Positions 50,706 to 60,925 of a stretch of DNA of 64,000 nt are shown here, piece after piece. Under the pieces are notes generated by a model. The model saw only the letters and a list, made by a program, of their open reading frames with translations. It made no database searches and had not been told where the DNA came from. A program made the position numbers and the translations under genes. This DNA is from Hydrogenophaga sp. (GTDB lineage Bacteria; Pseudomonadota; Gammaproteobacteria; Burkholderiales; Burkholderiaceae_C), in NCBI RefSeq assembly GCF_018780075.1, contig NZ_JADMKB010000105.1, positions 1 to 64,000 on the forward strand. The letters run 5' to 3'. Every line of letters begins with the position of its first letter. Positions within the stretch are counted from its first letter, which is position 1.

Positions 50706-53105
50706 ATGAACCGATTTCAAGTGAAGAAAGTCGCCGTGCTCGGCGCAGGCGTGATGGGCGCGCAGATCGCCGCGCACCTGGTCAACGTCAAGGTGCCGGT
50801 TGTGCTGTTCGACCTGCCTGCCAAGGAAGGCCCGAAGAACGGCATCGTGACCCGCGCGATCGAGAACCTGAAGAAGCTCAAGCCCTCACCGCTGGGCGTG
50901 GTGGCCGATGCCGACCTGATTGGTCAGGCCAACTACGAAGAGCACATGGATCAGTTGAAGGACTGCGACCTGATCATCGAGGCCATCGCCGAGCGCATGG
51001 ACTGGAAGCTCGACCTGTACACGAAGATCGCGCCCTTCATTGCGCCGCACGCCATCGTCGCGTCCAACACCTCGGGTCTGTCGATCACCAAACTCTCCGA
51101 GGTGCTGCCTGAGGCGATCAAGCCGCGCTTCTGCGGCATCCACTTCTTCAACCCGCCGCGCTACATGACGCTGGTGGAGCTGATCAACACCCCGACGACC
51201 GGAGCCCAGATCCTCGACGACCTGGAAGCCTTCGTCACCAGCGGCCTGGGCAAGGGCGTGGTGCGCGCGAAGGACACGCCCAACTTCGTGGCCAACCGCA
51301 TCGGCATCGCCGGCATGCTGGCGACGATGAAGGAGGTGGAGAACTTCGGCCTGACCTACGACGTGGTCGACGACCTGACCGGCAAGCGCCTGGGGCGCGC
51401 GTCCAGCGGCACCTTCCGCACCGCGGACGTGGTGGGTCTGGACACCATGGCCCACGTCATCAAGACGCTGCAGGACAACCTGAACGAACAGACCGATCCG
51501 TTCTACGGCAGCTTCGGCACACCGCCGGTGCTGGCCAAGCTGATCGAGCTGGGGAGCCTGGGCCAGAAGGCCAAGGCCGGCTTCTTCAAGAAGGTGGGGC
51601 GCGACATCCAACGCTTCGATCTGGAGAGCGGTGAGTACGTGCCTGCCGGCGAGAAGGCCGACGAGGTCTACGGCCGCATGCTCAAGCGTCCGGCCGCCGA
51701 GCGCCTGAAGCTCTTGCGCAACGCCGAAGGCCCGCAAGGCCAGTTCCTCTGGGCGATTTTGCGCAACGGCTTCCATTACGCCGCCGTGCACCTGGCCACC
51801 ATCGCCGACACCGCGCGCGATGTGGACCAGGCCATGCGCTGGGGCTTCGGCATGAAGCAGGGCCCCTTCGAGCTGTGGCAGGAAGCCGGCTGGCTCGAAG
51901 TCGCGAAGATGGTCCAGGAGGACATAGCCGCGGGCAAGGCGCTGAGCAAGGCACCGCTGCCCGACTGGGTGTTCAAGGGCCCCGTGGCCGAGGTCGGTGG
52001 CGTGCACACCGCCCAGGGTTCGTGGAACCCGTCCAAGGGCGTGTTCGAAGCGCGCCGCTCGCTGCCGGTCTATGAGCGCCAGCACTTCCCCGAGCTGCTG
52101 CTGGGCGAAGCCGGGCCGAAGTTCGAGACCGCTGGCACCACCATCGACGAAAACGACAGCCTGCGCACCTGGACGCTGGACGGTCAGGTGCTGATCGCCA
52201 GCATCAAGACCAAGATGCACGCCATCAGCCCCGAGGTCTGCGAAGGCCTGATGGCCGCCATCGATCTGGCCGAGTCGGAGTACCAGGGCCTGGTGGTCTG
52301 GTCGGGCGACGAGCCCTTCAGCGCCGGCGCCGACCTGCAGGCCATGCTGCCGGCCTTCATGGCCGTGGGCGTGGCCGCCATCGAAGACGCCGAAGGCTTC
52401 ATGCAGCAGGTGATGCTGCGCCTGCGTTACGCCAACGTGCCGGTGGTCAGTGCCGTGCGCGGCCTGGCGCTGGGCGGCGGTTGCGAACTGGCGGTGCACA
52501 GCGCGCGCCGCGTGCTGCACATGGAAAGCTACGTCGGTCTGGTCGAAGTCGGTGTGGGCCTGGTGCCCGGCGCCGGCGGCCTGACCTACATCGCGCGCCG
52601 CGCGGCCGAGAACGCCGAGACCTCCACGGGCAAAGACCTGCTGCCCTTCCTGACCGAAGGCTTCACCGCCGCGGCCATGGCCAAGGTCGGCACCAGCGCC
52701 ATCGAGTCGCGCCAGCTGGGCTATGTGCTGCATTCCGACCTGATCGTGCCGCACAAGGACGAGTTGCTGTTCGTCGCCATCAACGAAGCGAAGGCACTGT
52801 TCGCGGGCGGCTACCGCGCGCCGCACAAGCGCCTGTTCCCTGTCGCCGGCCGCGACGGCAAGGCCACCATCCTGGGCAGCCTGGTCAACATGCGCGACGG
52901 CGGCTTCATCAGCCAGCACGACTTCCACATCGCGTCGCTGATCGCGAATGTGGTCACTGGCGGCGATGTCGAACCCGGCACGCTGGTCAGCGAGGAATAC
53001 CTGATGACGCTGGAGCGCCAGGCCTTCTGCTCGCTGATCGTTCACCCGAAAACGCAAGAGCGCATTCTGGGCATGCTGAACACCGGCAAGCCCGTCCGCA
53101 ACTGA
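50706..53105 (+). CDS. 3-hydroxyacyl-CoA dehydrogenase/enoyl-CoA hydratase, bifunctional (FadB/FadN-like)
   Basis: 799 residues. The dehydrogenase part comes first (KVAVLGAGVMGAQIAAHL, NTSGLSITKLSE, CGIHFFNPPRYMTLVEL) and the crotonase part comes last (VRGLALGGGCELAVHSARRV, EVGVGLVPGAGGLTYIA). This order is the reverse of E. coli FadB and is the type usual in Burkholderiales. It performs the second and third steps of beta-oxidation. It is followed after nine bases by the thiolase. Confidence 0.94.
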   Translation: MNRFQVKKVAVLGAGVMGAQIAAHLVNVKVPVVLFDLPAKEGPKNGIVTRAIENLKKLKPSPLGVVADADLIGQANYEEHMDQLKDCDLIIEAIAERMDWKLDLYTKIAPFIAPHAIVASNTSGLSITKLSEVLPEAIKPRFCGIHFFNPPRYMTLVELINTPTTGAQILDDLEAFVTSGLGKGVVRAKDTPNFVANRIGIAGMLATMKEVENFGLTYDVVDDLTGKRLGRASSGTFRTADVVGLDTMAHVIKTLQDNLNEQTDPFYGSFGTPPVLAKLIELGSLGQKAKAGFFKKVGRDIQRFDLESGEYVPAGEKADEVYGRMLKRPAAERLKLLRNAEGPQGQFLWAILRNGFHYAAVHLATIADTARDVDQAMRWGFGMKQGPFELWQEAGWLEVAKMVQEDIAAGKALSKAPLPDWVFKGPVAEVGGVHTAQGSWNPSKGVFEARRSLPVYERQHFPELLLGEAGPKFETAGTTIDENDSLRTWTLDGQVLIASIKTKMHAISPEVCEGLMAAIDLAESEYQGLVVWSGDEPFSAGADLQAMLPAFMAVGVAAIEDAEGFMQQVMLRLRYANVPVVSAVRGLALGGGCELAVHSARRVLHMESYVGLVEVGVGLVPGAGGLTYIARRAAENAETSTGKDLLPFLTEGFTAAAMAKVGTSAIESRQLGYVLHSDLIVPHKDELLFVAINEAKALFAGGYRAPHKRLFPVAGRDGKATILGSLVNMRDGGFISQHDFHIASLIANVVTGGDVEPGTLVSEEYLMTLERQAFCSLIVHPKTQERILGMLNTGKPVRN

Positions 53106-53114
53106 GGAAGCGAC

Positions 53115-54323
<1,209 letters not shown>

Positions 54324-54327
54324 CGCC

Positions 54328-55149
54328 ATGAACGCGCATGTCTTTGACCAGGCCATCGCGCTGACCGCCACCGGCGACGGCCAATACACCGGCGCCACTT
54401 CATCGGCCTACGCCAACATGGTGGGGCCTTTCGGTGGCATCACGGCGGCCACGGTGCTGAACGCGGTGATGCTTCACCCGGCGCTGCTGGGCGAGCCGCT
54501 GTCGCTGACGGTCAACTTCTGCGCGGGGCTGGCCGACGGGCCGTTCGAGGTGTCGGCGCAGCCGGTGCGCACCAACCGCTCCACCCAGCACTGGGTGATG
54601 GCGATCACTCAGACCAACGCCGCCGGCGAGGCCGAGACCGTGACAACCGCCTCGGCCGTCACGGCCGCGCGACGCGAGACCTGGAGCGTGGACGACGAAG
54701 CCATGCCGGCCGTCCCAGTTCCGTCCGAGGTGTCGCCGTACACCGTGCCCTCACCGGTCGAGTGGATCCGGCGCTACGAGCTGCGGCCCATCGAAGGCGC
54801 GATCCCGCCCACCTGGGACGGCACGGGCAGCGACAGCCGCTCGCGCCTGTGGATGCGCGAGGCGGTGCCGCGGCCACTGGACCTGTGTGGCCTCGCGGCG
54901 CTGGCCGACGTGTTCTTCCCGCGCGTCTGGCTGCGCCGCGCCACGCGCGTGCCGGCCGGCACGGTGTCGATGACGGTGTACTTCCACGCCGGCTCGGCGC
55001 AGCTGGCCGAGGTCGGCCACGGCTGGGTGCTGGGCCAGGCGCGGGCCCAGGCCTTTCGCAACGGCTTCTTCGACCAGACCGCGCTGCTCTGGAACGAGGC
55101 CGGGCACCTGCTGTGCTCCAGCCACCAGGTCGTTTACTACAAGGAGTGA
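54328..55149 (+). CDS. Acyl-CoA thioesterase-like double-hotdog protein
   Basis: 273 residues, starting four bases past the fadA stop at MNAHVFDQAIAL. The first hotdog segment has YANMVGPFGGITAATVLNAV and PLSLTVNFCAGLADGP, and the second has AGTVSMTVYFHAGSAQLAEVG. It resembles TesB-like thioesterases that hydrolyse acyl-CoA. As the last gene of the fad operon it may release stalled or excess acyl-CoA. Substrate range is unknown. Confidence 0.85.
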   Translation: MNAHVFDQAIALTATGDGQYTGATSSAYANMVGPFGGITAATVLNAVMLHPALLGEPLSLTVNFCAGLADGPFEVSAQPVRTNRSTQHWVMAITQTNAAGEAETVTTASAVTAARRETWSVDDEAMPAVPVPSEVSPYTVPSPVEWIRRYELRPIEGAIPPTWDGTGSDSRSRLWMREAVPRPLDLCGLAALADVFFPRVWLRRATRVPAGTVSMTVYFHAGSAQLAEVGHGWVLGQARAQAFRNGFFDQTALLWNEAGHLLCSSHQVVYYKE

Positions 55150-55150
55150 C

Positions 55151-55229
55151 GGTCCGGCGCCGGGCCGCCCCAAGCCGGATCAGCCCCCTCGGGGGGCAAC
55201 GACACGCGCAGCGGCGGAGTGTGGGGGCC
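55151..55229 (-). repeat. Dispersed intergenic repeat, reverse orientation
   Basis: On the minus strand it starts near the stop of the patatin/barrel gene: CTCCGCCGCTGCGCGTGTCG, then TTGCCCCCCGAGGGGGCTGA and TCCGGCTTGGGGCGGCCC; the distal half is diverged. Confidence 0.6.
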
Positions 55230-55235
55230 TGATGT

Positions 55236-57524
55236 TCACGGTCGGCCCAGGAACAGGTACAGCCCCGTGTAGCCCTTGGGCGCGCTGACCACGCCCAGGT
55301 ACAGCGGGCCGACCCCGGTGTCGGCGCCGATGAACAGGCTGGTGCCGGTGCGCAGTCCCTTGAAGCTGATGTCGCGGCGGCTCGCCCAGGCGTTGCCCGC
55401 CTCGATCGACCCGCCCGCGAACAGCGCGCGCGCCACGCTCACGTTCCAGGGCAGGCGCTGGTAGTAGGTCAGCCGCCCGAACAACAGGTAGTTGCCCGCG
55501 ACCTGGCCCACGCGGTAGCCCGAGAGCTGCTGGAAGCCTCCGAGCGAGTACTCGTCGATGGCGCCCGCGGGGATCTGCGTGGCGCGCGCGAAGCGGCCGC
55601 CAAGGTTGAAGCTGTGGCGGCCCCAGGTGCGCACCGCCGTGCCGCTGCTCTCCAGCCGCGAGAAACGGGTGCTCGCCCCGCTGCCGAGGCTGCGCCGGCC
55701 GCCCGCCAGCTCGCCCTGCAGGCGGTAGCCCGACGAGGGGAAGTTGGCGAAGTCCAGCTGGTCCGAGATCACCGCCGCGCGCACGCCGGCGTCGCGCCAC
55801 TTCTGCGAGCTGATCGCCTCGCTCGTGTTGACCACGCTGGCCGACACCAGCTCGGGCACGGCTTTGTTCAGCCCCAGCTGCAGGCCCACGCGCAGGTCGC
55901 CATAGCGGCCCAGGATGCCGATGGGCCAGCCGATGTCGGCGCCCAGCCGCAGGCCCTGGCGCCGGCCAATGCCCAGCGCGCTGCCGTCGCTGCCGTACAC
56001 CTCGACGCGCTTCAGGCTGGCGTCGGTGTAGGCGGCCACGAAGGCTTCGTTGGCCTGGCCCAGGGGCTGGTACAGCTCGGAGTAGCCTGCCAGCGTTTCG
56101 CCCAGCTGCAGCCGGTTGCGCCATTCGGCGCCGAGGTCGTTGAGCCAGTGGCGGTTGTGGCTGATCAACAGGTTGAAGGCGCCGCGCCCCTCGAAATCGG
56201 TGCGCAGGTCCATGCCCAGCCGCAGGTAGTTGGGGCCCCAGTCGTTCTCGCGCAGGCTCACCACCAGGGTTTCGTCGGTGTTGCCGCGCTCGCGCTCCAG
56301 CCGGTAGTCCACGCGGTCGTAGTCGCCGCTGGCGGCGAGCTTCTGCAGATCGGCCTCGATCTGCTTCACGTCCACGCGCTGCCCCGGTGCGGTGTCCAGC
56401 GTGTGCGCGAGCTGCTCGGCGCGCGCCCCGGGCACGCCCTCGAAGCGCACCGCCTTCACCTGGCCCATGCGCTCCGCGTAGGCCTGCGCGTTCATGCCGC
56501 GCGCCGCGCGCCATTGCGCGTAGCTGGCCTCGTCCACCGCAAAGCGCGCCAGCGCCTCGCGCATCGAGCGCGCGTGGTCGGTGCCGATGCCCACCAGCGC
56601 CTTCGCCTGATCGAAATCGGCCGAGGTCAGCTTGCCCAGCGGTGGCTGCAGCAGCAAGTCGCTGGGCGTGAGCGTGGCGATGCTGGCCTGCACGTTCTGC
56701 TCGGTCAGGATGTTGACCATCTGCGTCGTGATGCCCAGCAGGCTGCCCAGGGTCTCGCGCCCGGCCAGCGGCGTGCCGATGTTGACCGCGATGATGACGT
56801 CCGCGCCCATGCGCCGCGCCACGTCCACCGGCAGGTTGTTCACCAGCCCGCCGTCGCCCAGGATGCGGCCGTCCACTTCGAGGGGCGAGAACACGCCGGG
56901 CACCGACATGCTCGCGCGCAGCGCCGCCGCGAGGTCGCCGTGGTCCATCACCACCGCCTTGCCGGTTTCCATGTCGGTGGCCACCGCGCGGAACGGCGTG
57001 GGCAGGCCGTCGAAGGTGGCGAGCAGGCGGGTCGAGAGCGTGTAGCGGCGCAGCAGCATCTCCAGCGAACGCGTGGACACCGCGCCCGTGGGCAACCGGA
57101 ACTCGCCGTCGCGAAAGCCCACCTGCAGCACCGGCGAGAGCTCGAAGTCCTCTTCCTTGCGGCGTTGTGAGAGCAGCTGGCGCGGTTCGCGCCGCTCGAA
57201 CACGTCGCCCCAGTCCACCGCCAGGATCTCTCGCTCCAGGTCCTCGGCCCCCATGCCACTGGCGTAGAGCCCGCCGATGATCGCGCCCATCGAGGTGCCG
57301 ACGATGACGTCCACCGGCACCCGCGCTTCTTCCAGCACCTTGAGCACGCCCACGTGCGAGATGCCGCGCGCCCCGCCGCCCGAGAGCACCAGGGCCACGC
57401 GCGGCTTGCTCACGACCGTGGCGGGGGCCGTCGTGGTCTGTGCGAGGACGGGGCTGGCGAGCAGCAGCGACAGCAGGCCCACCGACAGGGTGCGGGCCAG
57501 CGAGACAAGGGGGTGAAGTGGCAT
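55236..57524 (-). CDS. Patatin-like phospholipase with POTRA and outer-membrane beta-barrel (PlpD-like, type Vd)
   Basis: 762 residues with a signal peptide (LLSLLLASPVLAQ). The patatin domain carries LVLSGGGARGISHVGVLKVL, the nucleophile in VIVGTSMGAIIGGLY, and the aspartate in ILGDGGLVNNLPVDVARRMG. A POTRA-like segment follows (VKAVRFEGVPGARAEQL), and the last 350 residues form a BamA-type 16-strand barrel with C-terminal YLFLGRP. In PlpD the barrel displays or releases the lipase at the cell surface. GTG 57533 is an alternative start. It is transcribed alone and diverges from an enoyl-CoA hydratase. Confidence 0.9.
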   Translation of the reverse strand: MPLHPLVSLARTLSVGLLSLLLASPVLAQTTTAPATVVSKPRVALVLSGGGARGISHVGVLKVLEEARVPVDVIVGTSMGAIIGGLYASGMGAEDLEREILAVDWGDVFERREPRQLLSQRRKEEDFELSPVLQVGFRDGEFRLPTGAVSTRSLEMLLRRYTLSTRLLATFDGLPTPFRAVATDMETGKAVVMDHGDLAAALRASMSVPGVFSPLEVDGRILGDGGLVNNLPVDVARRMGADVIIAVNIGTPLAGRETLGSLLGITTQMVNILTEQNVQASIATLTPSDLLLQPPLGKLTSADFDQAKALVGIGTDHARSMREALARFAVDEASYAQWRAARGMNAQAYAERMGQVKAVRFEGVPGARAEQLAHTLDTAPGQRVDVKQIEADLQKLAASGDYDRVDYRLERERGNTDETLVVSLRENDWGPNYLRLGMDLRTDFEGRGAFNLLISHNRHWLNDLGAEWRNRLQLGETLAGYSELYQPLGQANEAFVAAYTDASLKRVEVYGSDGSALGIGRRQGLRLGADIGWPIGILGRYGDLRVGLQLGLNKAVPELVSASVVNTSEAISSQKWRDAGVRAAVISDQLDFANFPSSGYRLQGELAGGRRSLGSGASTRFSRLESSGTAVRTWGRHSFNLGGRFARATQIPAGAIDEYSLGGFQQLSGYRVGQVAGNYLLFGRLTYYQRLPWNVSVARALFAGGSIEAGNAWASRRDISFKGLRTGTSLFIGADTGVGPLYLGVVSAPKGYTGLYLFLGRP

Positions 57525-57695
57525 GGGCGGCACTCGCAGAAGCTCGGGTGAGTCGCAGTGTAGGGGCCTCGGCGCCGTGTCGCCGATTGGGCACGGTGCT
57601 CCAGACGGCGCGCCGCTTTCATGTTAATTTGGCGCCCTTCTTCGCGTGCCCCGTTCCCTGTGGCGCGCGCCCCATCTGCCCAACACCGATTGACC

Positions 57696-58460
57696 ATGAG
57701 CGACATCCTCGTCCACACCGAAGCCGGCGTCACCACGCTCACCTTCAACCGCCCCGACAAGAAGAACTCCATCACCGCGGCCATGTACGGCGCGCTGGCC
57801 GATGCGCTGGCCGCGGCCGAGGTCGACCCGGCCGTGCGCGTGGTGGTGTTCCAGGGCAACGAAACCACCTTCAGCGCCGGCAACGACATCGGCGATTTCC
57901 TCAACAACCCGCCCGCCACCGAGGACTCGCCGGTGTTCCGCTTCCTGCGCGGCATCGCGCAGTTCCGCAAGCCGGTGCTGGCAGCGGTGTGCGGCCCGGC
58001 CGTGGGCATCGGCACCACGCTGCTGCTGCATTGCGACCTGGTCTACGCGGGCGACAACGCCGCCTTCTCCATGCCCTTCGTCAACCTGGGCCTGTGCCCC
58101 GAAGCGGCGTCGAGCCTGCTGGTGCCGCAGATGATGGGTTACCACCGCGCCGCCGAGGCGCTGCTGCTGGGCGAGCCTTTCATGGCCGAGGCCGCGCTCG
58201 AAGTGGGCCTGGTCAACCGCGTGCTGGCGCCGAGCGAGACCACGGTCTACGCCCAGGCCGTGGCGCGCCGCCTCGCCGCCAAGCCGCTGGCCTCGCTGAT
58301 CGAGACCAAGCGCCTGATGAAGAAGGGCAATGCCGCACAGGTCATGGCGGCCATGGCGGAAGAGGGCGCGAGCTTCGGCCGCATGCTCGGCGAGCCGGCG
58401 GCGAAGGAAGCCTTCGGCGCTTTCATGGAGCGCCGCAAGCCGGATTTCTCTGGCCTCTGA
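57696..58460 (+). CDS. Enoyl-CoA hydratase/isomerase family protein
   Basis: 254 residues from MSDILVHTEAGVTTLTFNRP. Crotonase landmarks are TTFSAGNDIGDFLNNP (oxyanion hole) near residue 62, KPVLAAVCGPAVGIGTTLLL near 95 and FVNLGLCPEAASSLLVPQMMG with a Glu in the catalytic region. It hydrates or isomerises enoyl-CoA in the cytosol. It is a single gene convergent with the aromatic degradation operon. Confidence 0.9.
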   Translation: MSDILVHTEAGVTTLTFNRPDKKNSITAAMYGALADALAAAEVDPAVRVVVFQGNETTFSAGNDIGDFLNNPPATEDSPVFRFLRGIAQFRKPVLAAVCGPAVGIGTTLLLHCDLVYAGDNAAFSMPFVNLGLCPEAASSLLVPQMMGYHRAAEALLLGEPFMAEAALEVGLVNRVLAPSETTVYAQAVARRLAAKPLASLIETKRLMKKGNAAQVMAAMAEEGASFGRMLGEPAAKEAFGAFMERRKPDFSGL

Positions 58461-58483
58461 ACCCGGCCGCCGGGCTCGGGTTC
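58459..58483. terminator. Bidirectional hairpin between convergent genes
   Basis: 7-bp arms GAACCCG/CGGGTTC overlap both stop codons, with an 11-base GC-rich loop. It would serve either gene; there is no T run. Confidence 0.45.
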
Positions 58484-60035
58484 AGGCGCCCACCCGGCCC
58501 AGCTGCGTGGCCAGCCCCTGGATCAGCGTGGCGGTTTCCTGCGCGGAGCCGGCCACGCCATAGACGAGGTTGTCGGGGCGAACCAGGGCCGCCACGCACT
58601 GGTGGCGCTGGAACCAGGCCTCGGCCACCCCATCCAGCTCCTGCGCGTCGCGGCTGCCCAATGCCACCGTGCGCAACCACGGCGGCGTGGGCACCCCGCC
58701 GGTGAGGGCGAGCGACGGCGCCAGCACGCAGCGCCAGCCGTTGCCTGCCACCGCGTCCATGCGCTGGGCATGCTCCCCGGCGGCGAGCCACGGCTGAGGG
58801 AACAGGCTGCCGCGCGCGGCATGGGTCTGGGGGGCCAGCAGGCCGGTCTCCAGCGCGGGCAGGATGTCCTGGCGCGGCGTGTCCTGGACCACGCCGTCGC
58901 AGGCCGCCAGCAGCTGGGCGTCGCGCGCGCGGGCCTTCACCGGGTCGCGCTCGCAGATCACCGAACCCACGTGTTTGATGCGGCTGGTCAGCTCGCGCAC
59001 ATGGGCCTTGCGCTCGGCGCCGTAGCTGTCGAGCAGCGCCTCGGCGTGCGCGCCCGTGACCTCGCCGCGCAACACGGCGGCCAGCTTCCAGGCCAGGTTG
59101 CTCACGTCGCGCACGCCCTGGCACATGCCCTGCCCCAGGAAGGGCGGCTGCATGTGCGCCGCGTCGCCCGCAAGGAACACCCGCCCTTGGCGCCAGTCCC
59201 GCGCCACCAGCGCGTGGAAGCGGTAGCTCGACTGGCGCCACAGCGTGCCGTCCTCGGGCGTGAGCCAGCGCGCGAGCAGCTTCCAGGTGGCCTCCGGGGT
59301 GGCGGCCTGCTTCGGGTCTTCGCCGGGCTTGAGCGAGATCTCCCAGCGGCGGTGGTTCTTCGGGCCGATCACCATCGTGCACGGCCGCTCGGGCTCGCAG
59401 TACTGCACGCTCACCTGGGGCAGTTTGGCCAGCCCGCGTTGATTCACCCGCACGTCCACCACCAGCCAGGGCTCGTCGAAATCGAGGTCGTCGAGGGGCA
59501 TGTCGAGCTGGGTGCGCACCCCGCTGGAGCCGCCGTCGCAGGCGATGGCGTAACGCGCGCGCACGGTCTTGTCGGCACCCGGTGCCGAACGGATCGACAG
59601 TTCGACGCCCTCAGCGTCCTGCGTCAGACCCGTCATCTCCACGCCCAGCTCCACCACCACGTTGGGCAGTTGGGCCACGCGCTCGCGCAGGATGCGCTCG
59701 ACCTCTGGCTGGGTGAACACCATCGAGGGCGTGTGGCCCTGCGGGTAGGGCGGCGCCACCATCGTCATGCGGCGGATCAGCTGGCCGTCCACGCCGAAGT
59801 ACTCGGAGGGCGTGAAAGGCTCGCAGAACGGCAGCACCGCGTCGGCCACGCCCAGCTGCTGGAACACCCGCATGATCTCGTGGTCCAGCGCGATGGCGCG
59901 CGGGATCTCGTAGACCTCGGTGAGGCGGTCGCACACGTGCACGCTCAGGCCTGCCTGACCGAGCAGGCCGGCCGCCACCACCCCAGAGGGTCCATAGCCC
60001 ACGATCGCCACATCGAACAAGCGTTCCATGCTCAC
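58482..60035 (-). CDS. FAD-dependent aromatic hydroxylase (MhpA-like)
   Basis: 517 residues, GTG start overlapping the previous stop (GTGA). The FAD motif is DVAIVGYGPSGVVAAGLL at the N terminus, ACDGGSSGVRTQL (DG motif) near residue 165, and VFLAGDAAHMQPPFLGQGMC (GD motif) near 290. This matches flavoprotein monooxygenases such as 3-(3-hydroxyphenyl)propionate hydroxylase MhpA, which add a hydroxyl group ortho to a phenolic OH. It is the last gene of the aromatic operon. The exact phenol is unknown; a resorcinol- or hydroxybenzoate-like compound is possible. Confidence 0.87.
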   Translation of the reverse strand: MSMERLFDVAIVGYGPSGVVAAGLLGQAGLSVHVCDRLTEVYEIPRAIALDHEIMRVFQQLGVADAVLPFCEPFTPSEYFGVDGQLIRRMTMVAPPYPQGHTPSMVFTQPEVERILRERVAQLPNVVVELGVEMTGLTQDAEGVELSIRSAPGADKTVRARYAIACDGGSSGVRTQLDMPLDDLDFDEPWLVVDVRVNQRGLAKLPQVSVQYCEPERPCTMVIGPKNHRRWEISLKPGEDPKQAATPEATWKLLARWLTPEDGTLWRQSSYRFHALVARDWRQGRVFLAGDAAHMQPPFLGQGMCQGVRDVSNLAWKLAAVLRGEVTGAHAEALLDSYGAERKAHVRELTSRIKHVGSVICERDPVKARARDAQLLAACDGVVQDTPRQDILPALETGLLAPQTHAARGSLFPQPWLAAGEHAQRMDAVAGNGWRCVLAPSLALTGGVPTPPWLRTVALGSRDAQELDGVAEAWFQRHQCVAALVRPDNLVYGVAGSAQETATLIQGLATQLGRVGA

Positions 60036-60898
60036 GTCCGCTCATTGACGATGGGGTTGACCAAGGTGCCGATGCGCTCGATCTCCACCTCGAAGCTGTC
60101 GCCGGCCTTCATCCACACCGGTGGCGTGCGCGCCTGGCCCACGCCGGCGGGCGTGCCCATCACGATCACGTCGCCCGGCGCCAGCGTGAGCACGTCGGCC
60201 AGCAACGCGATGGTTTCCGCGACGCTGAAGATCATGTCGCTGGTGTTCGCGTCCTGCATCACCTGGCCGTTGAGGCGGCCCTGGATCTTCAGGCCCTTCG
60301 CACCGGGCGGCAGCTCGTCGGCCGTCACCAGCACCGGGCCGAAGCCGCCGGTGCCGTCGAAGTTCTTACCGATGGTCCACTGCGGTGTGCGCTTCTGGTA
60401 GTCGCGCACGCTCATGTCGTTGAAGCAGCTGTAGCCGAACACGTAGGGCAGCGCGTCGGCCTCTTTTGTGTGACGGGGCACGCGCCGGCCGATCACCACC
60501 GCGAGTTCTGCTTCGTAGTCGAACTTCGACGACACGGTGGGCACCACGCCGGCGTCGTTGTGCGCGATCAGCGAGGACGCGCCACGGAAGAAGAACCACG
60601 GGTAGTCGGGCTTCTCGCGCCCGCCTTCCTTGGCGTGGTCGAAGTAGTTGAGGCCCAGGCACACGGTCTTGCCGGGTTCGGGCACCAGGGGGGCGAGCAT
60701 CGCGCTGGCAAGCGGCTGTCGCTCGAAATGTCCGGCCAGCGCGGCGCCTGCAGCGGCGTGCAGGTCCACGCCGGCCTGGAGGGCCTCGCGCAGGTCGCTG
60801 GGCACCTGGGGCTGGGCGTCGTTGAGGTCGATCAGGTCGGTGCCGTCAACCACGGCGAGGCGGGGCGCGCCTTGGCGCAGGTAGGTGGTGAATTTCAT
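60032..60898 (-). CDS. Fumarylacetoacetate hydrolase family protein
   Basis: 288 residues. The metal-binding acidic residues are in SSKFDYEAELAVVIGRRVPR near residue 125, with FGYSCFNDMSVRDYQKR following and VIVMGTPAGVG near 250. FAH-family enzymes cleave or hydrate the ring-fission products of aromatic catabolism (for example 2-hydroxy-oxo-dienoates). It is in operon with the extradiol dioxygenase gene upstream. Confidence 0.9.
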   Translation of the reverse strand: MKFTTYLRQGAPRLAVVDGTDLIDLNDAQPQVPSDLREALQAGVDLHAAAGAALAGHFERQPLASAMLAPLVPEPGKTVCLGLNYFDHAKEGGREKPDYPWFFFRGASSLIAHNDAGVVPTVSSKFDYEAELAVVIGRRVPRHTKEADALPYVFGYSCFNDMSVRDYQKRTPQWTIGKNFDGTGGFGPVLVTADELPPGAKGLKIQGRLNGQVMQDANTSDMIFSVAETIALLADVLTLAPGDVIVMGTPAGVGQARTPPVWMKAGDSFEVEIERIGTLVNPIVNERT

Positions 60899-60925
60899 GG
60901 TGCGGGTTGCTTTCAGGGAACGGAT

